Below, in pieces: positions 7,936 through 11,398 of a DNA stretch of 11,398 nucleotides (its first letter is position 1; each line of letters starts with the position of its first letter). This DNA comes from Desulfobacteraceae bacterium. Its GTDB lineage: Bacteria > Desulfobacterota > Desulfobacteria > Desulfobacterales > BuS5. A program made the position numbers and the translations under genes. The notes below the pieces were generated by a model that did not search any database, was not told the DNA's origin, and saw only the letters and a list, made by a program, of their open reading frames with translations. Location of the stretch: positions 1 to 11,398 of the forward strand of contig JAUVKE010000053.1 of the NCBI GenBank assembly GCA_030592105.1. The letters are read 5' to 3'.

Positions 7936-8016
7936 ATTGCTGTTTTAAAATTCAATCTCAAAAAACCGTAAACGTCGACTGTTTTAGCTCTTTTTTGAAA
8001 GGCTTAAAAAAAACTT

Positions 8017-8772
8017 ATGAATAGAAAACAAAAAAAAATCACATTTTTTTATATTTTCATGCTGGCAGGTTTTTTTTTACTGACTGGCCATGCTACGCCG
8101 CAAAGATGGTGCACCCTTTGCGGCATGGATCTGCAAAAATATAACCGAACCAAATATATTTTAACCCTTGCCAATGGAACTGAAAAACATACCTGCAGTA
8201 TCCATTGCGCGGCTATTATCCTTAAAAAACATGATATAAAAAAAATTAAAGCGGCCGATTATTTAACAGGAAAAATGATAAATGCAAAAAATGCATATTA
8301 TCTTGTTGGAAGCGATATTAAAGGTGTAATGTCAAAAAGAAGCAAACTTGCCTTTGCCGATAAAAACGAGGCTGCTGATTTTAAAAAGAACCATGGCGGC
8401 AAGCTAACCAATTTTAAAGGGGGATTATCCGCCGCCATGAATGAGATGTCAGAAGATATGATCAGCCTTAAAAACAAACTTGAATATCTGGTTAAAATGG
8501 GAAGGATTGTTGCCGAAACAAACAGATGTTTTACCTGTCACGGAAAAAATGGTTCAGTCGGAATAAACAATCCAGGGTCAGAAAATGAGGTTATTCCTCC
8601 CTGGGGTACTAAGTCAAAAGGAAAAATAAAAGAAATAATTATTTTTGGGAAAAAAAGCTCGGGAGTAATACAGATGCCAGGGAACAAAGATAATATTAAA
8701 GGGAAAGAACTCCACGCCCTTGCAAACTATATATGGAAAATTGGTCAGGCTCCTGCAGAAAAACTGCCATAG
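8017..8772 (+). CDS. Exported NosL-like / cytochrome c fusion protein
   Basis: A 251-residue protein with a Sec-type signal (hydrophobic 9-23, probable cleavage after GHA near 26) and no lipobox. Residues about 30-130 resemble NosL, the copper-binding accessory protein of nitrous oxide reductase: RWCTLCGMDL (C32, C35, M37), HTCSIHCAA (C60, C64), DYLTGKMINAKNAYYLVGSD and a KNEAADFKKNHGG end. After a helical linker, residues about 160-251 form a small class I cytochrome c: CFTCH (C171, C174, H175) binds one haem and M220 in VIQMPG is the probable axial ligand, followed by the usual ELHALANYIWKI helix. It probably acts in the periplasm as a redox-linked metal (copper) chaperone or electron carrier; no nosZ is in view, so a Nos role is not shown. 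GAAAGG (7997-8002) lies 14 bases before the ATG. Confidence 0.85.
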   Translation: MNRKQKKITFFYIFMLAGFFLLTGHATPQRWCTLCGMDLQKYNRTKYILTLANGTEKHTCSIHCAAIILKKHDIKKIKAADYLTGKMINAKNAYYLVGSDIKGVMSKRSKLAFADKNEAADFKKNHGGKLTNFKGGLSAAMNEMSEDMISLKNKLEYLVKMGRIVAETNRCFTCHGKNGSVGINNPGSENEVIPPWGTKSKGKIKEIIIFGKKSSGVIQMPGNKDNIKGKELHALANYIWKIGQAPAEKLP

Positions 8773-8801
8773 ATTCCTGCACACCCCTAAACTCTTTTTG
8801 G

Positions 8802-8862
8802 GACAGGTTTTACGAAAAAGTTTAAAGCCTGTCTCCAATCTCAAGGCTCCGCCTTGACAGGC
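8802..8862 (+). repeat. Overlapping hairpins downstream of the NosL-cytochrome gene
   Basis: GACAGGTTTTA (8802-8812) pairs with TAAAGCCTGTC (8823-8833), allowing one G-U pair. The same GCCTGTC (8827-8833) can instead pair with GACAGGC (8856-8862), enclosing the perfect hairpin CAAGGC-TCC-GCCTTG (8842-8856). The hairpins may help end the upstream transcript, but no T-run follows, so this is not a classical terminator. It could equally be a dispersed repeat. Confidence 0.5.
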
Positions 8863-9051
8863 AGAACCCGGGACTGGAAAACAGAACTTATCTTCCCGCT
8901 CGATGGCCACCAGATGCACACCTGCGCACCTTTGACCTTTCCAACACTCTTCATTAATTTATAGACCGGAAGACGGAAAGTTTAATTGTTTTTCCGCTAC
9001 TGCGAATAAATTCCGTCACGTTCCTTTTAATTACTTTTTTGTATTGCACCC
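8863..9051. other. Non-coding stretch before the inverted-repeat element
   Basis: No gene, RNA or convincing promoter is visible. It contains TGGCCACCAGATG (8905-8917), which recurs near 421 and, with changes, near 561. It also holds TATAGACCG at about 8961, resembling the outer end of the repeats at 9309-9315 and 9483-9489. It is probably decayed repeat material. Confidence 0.4.
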
Positions 9052-9309
9052 CCGTCACATAAATAATTTCACTCCGTTATCAATCGCCTGCGTATTACAA
9101 TACGTCTTCTTCCCTCTGACCTTGTTCTAAATTTTAAAATAGGGTCATTATCTGAACATCTATATGTTGACATACAATTTTCTATTTGACATATTTATAT
9201 ATTTATTTTGTAATTGTTTTGTTAGTTAAAAGGTGGTGAGCACATACACGTTTCAGGTCTGAATCGTATATCTCCGACCGATAACGGAATGAAATTATTT
9301 ATGCGACGG
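9052..9309. mobile_element. MITE-like element with 30-bp terminal inverted repeats, no transposase
   Basis: The 30 bases at 9052-9081 (CCGTCACATAAATAATTTCA then CTCCGTTATC) match the reverse complement of 9280-9309 at 28 of 30 positions. The two ends enclose about 200 bases with no convincing open frame. The shape, a short non-coding segment bounded by long terminal inverted repeats, suits a miniature transposable element moved in trans. I could not define a target-site duplication. Related ends occur alone at 2501-2520 and 9464-9483, so the family is dispersed locally. Confidence 0.65.
9186..9214 (+). promoter_or_regulatory. Near-consensus sigma-70 promoter inside the inverted-repeat element
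   Basis: TTGACA (9186-9191), a 17-base spacer and TGTAAT (9209-9214) fit the consensus at 11 of 12 positions. A second TTGACA lies at 9167-9172. The predicted start near 9221 precedes no convincing gene; AAAGGTGGTGAGC at 9229-9241 leads only to a very short GTG frame. A transcript could run through the hairpins into metV, about 500 bases away, or form a small RNA. Confidence 0.5.
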
Positions 9310-9353
9310 TCTATAGATATTCAGATAATAAATTGCATACGGTTAGATGTCAG

Positions 9354-9439
9354 AACTGAGCTATGGTGAAATTTAAAAAGCTCTGGCTGTTTGAGCGTAG
9401 CGAGTTTCAGAGCTTTTTAAATTTTATTATAGCTCAGTT
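9354..9439 (+). repeat. Palindromic dispersed repeat (GTTTGAGC..GCGAGTTTC hairpin), copy 2, intact
   Basis: This is an almost complete palindrome. The outer arms AACTGAGCTAT (9354-9364) and ATAGCTCAGTT (9429-9439) are perfect complements. So are the inner arms AAATTTAAAAAGCTCTG (9369-9385) and CAGAGCTTTTTAAATTT (9408-9424). The 22-base loop carries GTTTGAGCGTAGCGAGTTT. The copy at 594-660 shares the loop and inner arms. It is inserted between the GATGTCAG and CTGAAATTAG parts of the other repeat. A 60-codon frame through it (9363-9545) is a by-product of the repeat. Confidence 0.85.
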
Positions 9440-9489
9440 TGTTGCTGAAATTAGAACCGGCCCTGAAATTATTTATACGGCGGTCTATA
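9440..9489 (+). repeat. Right part of the interrupted dispersed repeat
   Basis: CTGAAATTAGAACC (9445-9458) followed by TGAAATTATTTATACGGCGG (9464-9483) and TCTATA matches the minus-strand reading of 2495-2541. The end is also a direct repeat of TGAAATTATTTATGCGACGG at 9290-9309, including the following TCTATA. The stretch 9290-9489 is therefore bounded by 26-base direct repeats with a few differences. Confidence 0.7.
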
Positions 9490-9510
9490 ATAACTTTTTG
9501 TATTTAAAGA

Positions 9511-9677
9511 TTAAGGGTTCGCTCAAAAATAACTTTACATTTTAAACGCCGATGCATCCCGCCTGGCTGCGTTCCGAAAGCGCAGAAATATCTTGTGATA
9601 TTCCTGCGTTTTCGCGCCTTGCCAGCCAGGTGCCTCAACACTTAAAATTGCTAATTTGTTTTTGAGCGAACCCTAAA
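9511..9677. repeat. Long inverted-repeat (hairpin) element upstream of metV
   Basis: The terminal arms GGGTTCGCTCAAAAA (9515-9529) and TTTTTGAGCGAACCC (9659-9673) are perfect complements. The centre CGCAGAAATATC (9581-9592) and GATATTCCTGCG (9597-9608) pair with one mismatch around TTGT. CCTGGCTG (9562-9569) pairs with CAGCCAGG between them and the right arm. The element is about 167 bp, non-coding, and ends 42 bases before metV. Its core (TGCGTT ... GCGCCTTG) is shared with 10392-10551, so the two appear to be one family. Confidence 0.75.
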
Positions 9678-9719
9678 CGAAATGGAATATTTCGTAAAGA
9701 AATCAACTTAGGAGGTTTC

Positions 9720-10391
9720 ATGATTGTTGCCGAAAGAAAACCCTTTAATGAAATAAAAGATATGTTAAAGGATTATAAAAAAGTTCTTACAGTTGGCTGC
9801 GGAACTTGTGTAGCCGTTTGCCTAGCGGGTGGGGAAAAAGAAGTGGAAGTTTTAAATTCCGAGCTGCTAATCGCTCGAAAAATTGATAAAGATCCGATTA
9901 TTACAGGCGCTTTCACTGTTGAACGTCAATGCGACATGGAGTTTTTATCTGAACTCGACGCCATGGTTGACGAGTATGATGCATTGCTCTCCATGGCATG
10001 CGGAGCAGGCATACAGTTTTTAGCAGAAAGATTCCCTGAAATTCCTGTTTTCCCGGCTGTTGACACATCTTTTATAGGTGTTAATAAAGACGTGGGATGG
10101 TACGAAGAAAAATGCCGCGCATGCGGCAGCTGCGTTCTTGGTATGACTGCAGGGATATGCCCGGTTACCATGTGCGCAAAGACTCTGTTTAACGGACCCT
10201 GCGGCGGTACAAACTCAGGAAGTTGTGAAATTGATTCTGACCAGCCCTGTGCCTGGTTTAAAATTTATGAAAGACTGGCAAGTCAAAACAGGCTTGGTAA
10301 CATTATAGAAATTTGCCCTCCCACGGACTGGCGTAACCAGAAACCCCGCACAATTATGCAATCTGCTTATAAAGAACGTATACTTGCATAA
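9720..10391 (+). CDS. metV: MetV-like partner of methylenetetrahydrofolate reductase (MTHFR C-terminal-domain protein)
   Basis: A 223-residue cysteine-rich cytoplasmic protein matching the MTHFR C-terminal zinc/Fe-S domain family, known in acetogens as MetV. It partners MetF in reducing methylene- to methyl-tetrahydrofolate in the Wood-Ljungdahl methyl branch. Visible blocks: VGCGTCVAVCLAGG (C27, C30, C34), C71, SMACGAGIQFLAERFP (C94), then KCRACGSCVLGMTAGICPVTMCAK (C132, C135, C138, C147, C152) and LFNGPCGGTNSGSCE (C161, C169), C177, and a terminal EICPPTDWRN. The cysteine spacing suits Fe-S or zinc sites. The strong AGGAGG (9710-9715) fixes the ATG. metF follows after 229 bases on the same strand; a hairpin repeat fills much of that gap and another ends 42 bases upstream. 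The wording 'MetV' rests on family resemblance plus the metF neighbour. Confidence 0.88.
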   Translation: MIVAERKPFNEIKDMLKDYKKVLTVGCGTCVAVCLAGGEKEVEVLNSELLIARKIDKDPIITGAFTVERQCDMEFLSELDAMVDEYDALLSMACGAGIQFLAERFPEIPVFPAVDTSFIGVNKDVGWYEEKCRACGSCVLGMTAGICPVTMCAKTLFNGPCGGTNSGSCEIDSDQPCAWFKIYERLASQNRLGNIIEICPPTDWRNQKPRTIMQSAYKERILA

Positions 10392-10551
10392 GGCTCGGAA
10401 ATGAAATTACTTAAACGAAATTGTTTGTCTTTTGGTCCATCTACTGCGTTGCATCAAAGGCCGAATACATCAAGTATTCAACCTTTAATGCGCCTTGTAT
10501 ATGAGCCAAAATCCTTCACAATTTCTGTTCAATTTATATAATTTCCGATCC
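10392..10551. repeat. Long inverted-repeat (hairpin) element between metV and metF
   Basis: It starts at the base after the metV stop codon. The terminal arms GGCTCGGAAAT (10392-10402) and ATTTCCGATCC (10541-10551) pair at 10 of 11 positions. The inner parts pair imperfectly (for example GAAATTGT with ACAATTTC), and the centre GAATAC (10463-10468) pairs with GTATTC (10474-10479). It shares CTGCGTT and GCGCCTTG core blocks with the element at 9511-9677. In RNA it could act as a barrier or stability element between metV and metF. Confidence 0.75.
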
Positions 10552-10620
10552 TAATTAATAAAATAAATTTTAAAAAAAGCATATATTCTAAACAACAATT
10601 ATTTTATAGGAAATACAGAT

Positions 10621-11352
10621 ATGAAATCAGGTAGTAATCTCGAAAAAGTTTTAAAAGCCGGACACTTTGCCTTTACTGGAGAAGTGGGGCCCCCCCGTGG
10701 AGCAAATATAGAAGCTCTCAAGGAAAAGGCCCGTCACCTCAAAGGGATGGTCGATATGGCCAATATAACTGATAACCAGACTGCAATGGTCAGAATGTCC
10801 AGTTGGGGAGCAGCTTTATTTGTCAAGGAGATGGGGATTGAACCTAATTATCAAATGGTATGCCGCGACAGAAACCGCCTTGCCATGCAGGCTGATATTC
10901 TCGGAGCATATGCCCATGGGCTTAAAAATATTCTATGCCTGTCAGGAGACCATCAGCAATTCGGAGATCATCCACAGGCAAAAGGTGTATTTGACATAGA
11001 TTCAATACAGCTCGTTGGAATGGTTAAAAAAATGAGGGATGAAGGCAAATTTTTAGGAGGGGCTGATATTGATGATCCTCCAAAAATGTTCATAGGAGCT
11101 GCTGCAAATCCCTTTGCAGATCCATTTGAATGGAGAGTATTTCGTCTTGCAAAAAAAGTGCAGGCAGGGGCTGATTTTATCCAGACCCAGTGTGTTTTTA
11201 ATATGGAAAGAATGCGGGAATGGATAAAACAGGCAAATGATATGGGTTTAACTGAAAAGGTTTATATATTGCCCGGCGTGACGCCCATGAAATTTATTGG
11301 TATGGAAATTTATATTAAAAACATGGTTCCTGGTATGGTTGTACCGGACTAA
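10621..11352 (+). CDS. metF: Methylenetetrahydrofolate reductase, apparently truncated by an in-frame stop
   Basis: MetF is a flavin-dependent TIM-barrel enzyme that reduces 5,10-methylene-THF to 5-methyl-THF. The 243 residues show the acetogen/sulfate-reducer type: FTGEVGPPRG with the catalytic-type E21, ANITDNQTAMVRMSS, LCLSGDHQQFGDHPQAKGV with D110, GAAANPFADPF, AGADFIQTQCVFN and ILPGVTPMKFIGM. Family members usually reach about 290-300 residues. Here the frame ends in TAA after MVPGMVVPD, yet the next 15 codons in the same frame (IKKRLQGVEKKK...) resemble the segment that normally follows VPDE. A GAA-to-TAA nonsense change would explain this. The last residues before the stop also deviate (GMEIYIKNMVPGMVVPD against a usual GMARYM..VPGMDVPD). 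TAGGA about nine bases upstream supports the ATG. If real, the stop removes the last barrel strand and helix and probably activity. Confidence 0.9.
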   Translation: MKSGSNLEKVLKAGHFAFTGEVGPPRGANIEALKEKARHLKGMVDMANITDNQTAMVRMSSWGAALFVKEMGIEPNYQMVCRDRNRLAMQADILGAYAHGLKNILCLSGDHQQFGDHPQAKGVFDIDSIQLVGMVKKMRDEGKFLGGADIDDPPKMFIGAAANPFADPFEWRVFRLAKKVQAGADFIQTQCVFNMERMREWIKQANDMGLTEKVYILPGVTPMKFIGMEIYIKNMVPGMVVPD

Positions 11353-11398
11353 ATAAAAAAACGCCTCCAGGGAGTGGAAAAAAAGAAGGTGGCGAATG
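11353..11398 (+). pseudogene. metF: In-frame continuation of the metF coding sequence after the stop
   Basis: After the TAA at 11350-11352 the same frame stays open to the window edge and reads IKKRLQGVEKKKVAN. In MetF homologues of this type the conserved VPDE is followed by a similar amphipathic basic helix. The frame is unchanged, so a substitution (Glu codon to stop), not an indel, is the simplest explanation. The remaining roughly 35-40 codons would lie beyond the window. Confidence 0.6.

Noticed and set aside
8614..8919. 101-codon minus-strand frame overlapping the cytochrome domain
   Set aside because: It is antisense to a clear cytochrome c coding region and extends into hairpin repeats; composition is not protein-like.
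9363..9545. 60-codon plus-strand frame containing WLFERSEFQSF
   Set aside because: It runs through the perfect palindrome at 9354-9439 and the adjoining repeat. The FERSEF part is the hairpin loop, and there is no ribosome-binding site.
9052..9677. CRISPR array
   Set aside because: Repeats here are palindromic or inverted with irregular spacing and no set of equal spacers; no cas gene is nearby.
11350..11352. Recoding of the metF stop as selenocysteine or pyrrolysine
   Set aside because: The codon is TAA. Selenocysteine uses TGA and pyrrolysine TAG, so neither known recoding applies.

Overview
The window looks like part of a chromosome from a low-GC deltaproteobacterium, most likely Desulfobacterales. 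That placement is an inference from three things: a metV/metF pair of the Wood-Ljungdahl methyl branch, a cytochrome-bearing NosL protein beside an Opr-like porin, and AT-rich intergenic DNA full of palindromic repeats. Nothing here identifies a species.

Layout. The window opens (1-413, minus) with the N-terminal part of a U32-family protein. A repeat-bearing gap separates it from a plus-strand series: a ClpX-like AAA+ ATPase with no zinc finger and an unusual C-terminal extension (710-2458), hemB (2578-3555) and a membrane-bound class III nucleotide cyclase (3615-5273) close behind hemB. A convergent ribF (5322-6257, minus) follows, then a tRNA-Leu(CAG) read divergently from it (6357-6443). 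Next come an outer-membrane porin (6721-7935) and an exported NosL-cytochrome c fusion (8017-8772). About 950 bp without a gene (8773-9719) are packed with hairpins, a 258-bp element with 30-bp terminal inverted repeats, and nested palindromic repeats. The window ends with metV (9720-10391) and metF (10621-11352), which has a hairpin repeat on each side of metV.

How the genes fit together. HemB (tetrapyrroles), RibF (FMN/FAD) and MetF/MetV (flavin- and Fe-S- or Zn-dependent one-carbon metabolism) all serve a cofactor-rich anaerobic metabolism. The porin and the NosL-cytochrome fusion are envelope proteins that may belong together.

The points most worth a second look are: (i) a TAA stop in metF after residue 243, beyond which the same frame still reads like the conserved MetF C-terminus, suggesting a nonsense mutation; (ii) a cyclase with an MshEN-like N-terminal domain and His in place of the usual transition-state Arg; (iii) the ClpX paralogue, which keeps an IGF loop but has lost the zinc finger and gained about 180 residues; and (iv) a family of dispersed repeats in which one hairpin unit seems to be inserted into another repeat, with an apparently empty copy of that site elsewhere in the window. 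I see no CRISPR array, phage genes or transposase.
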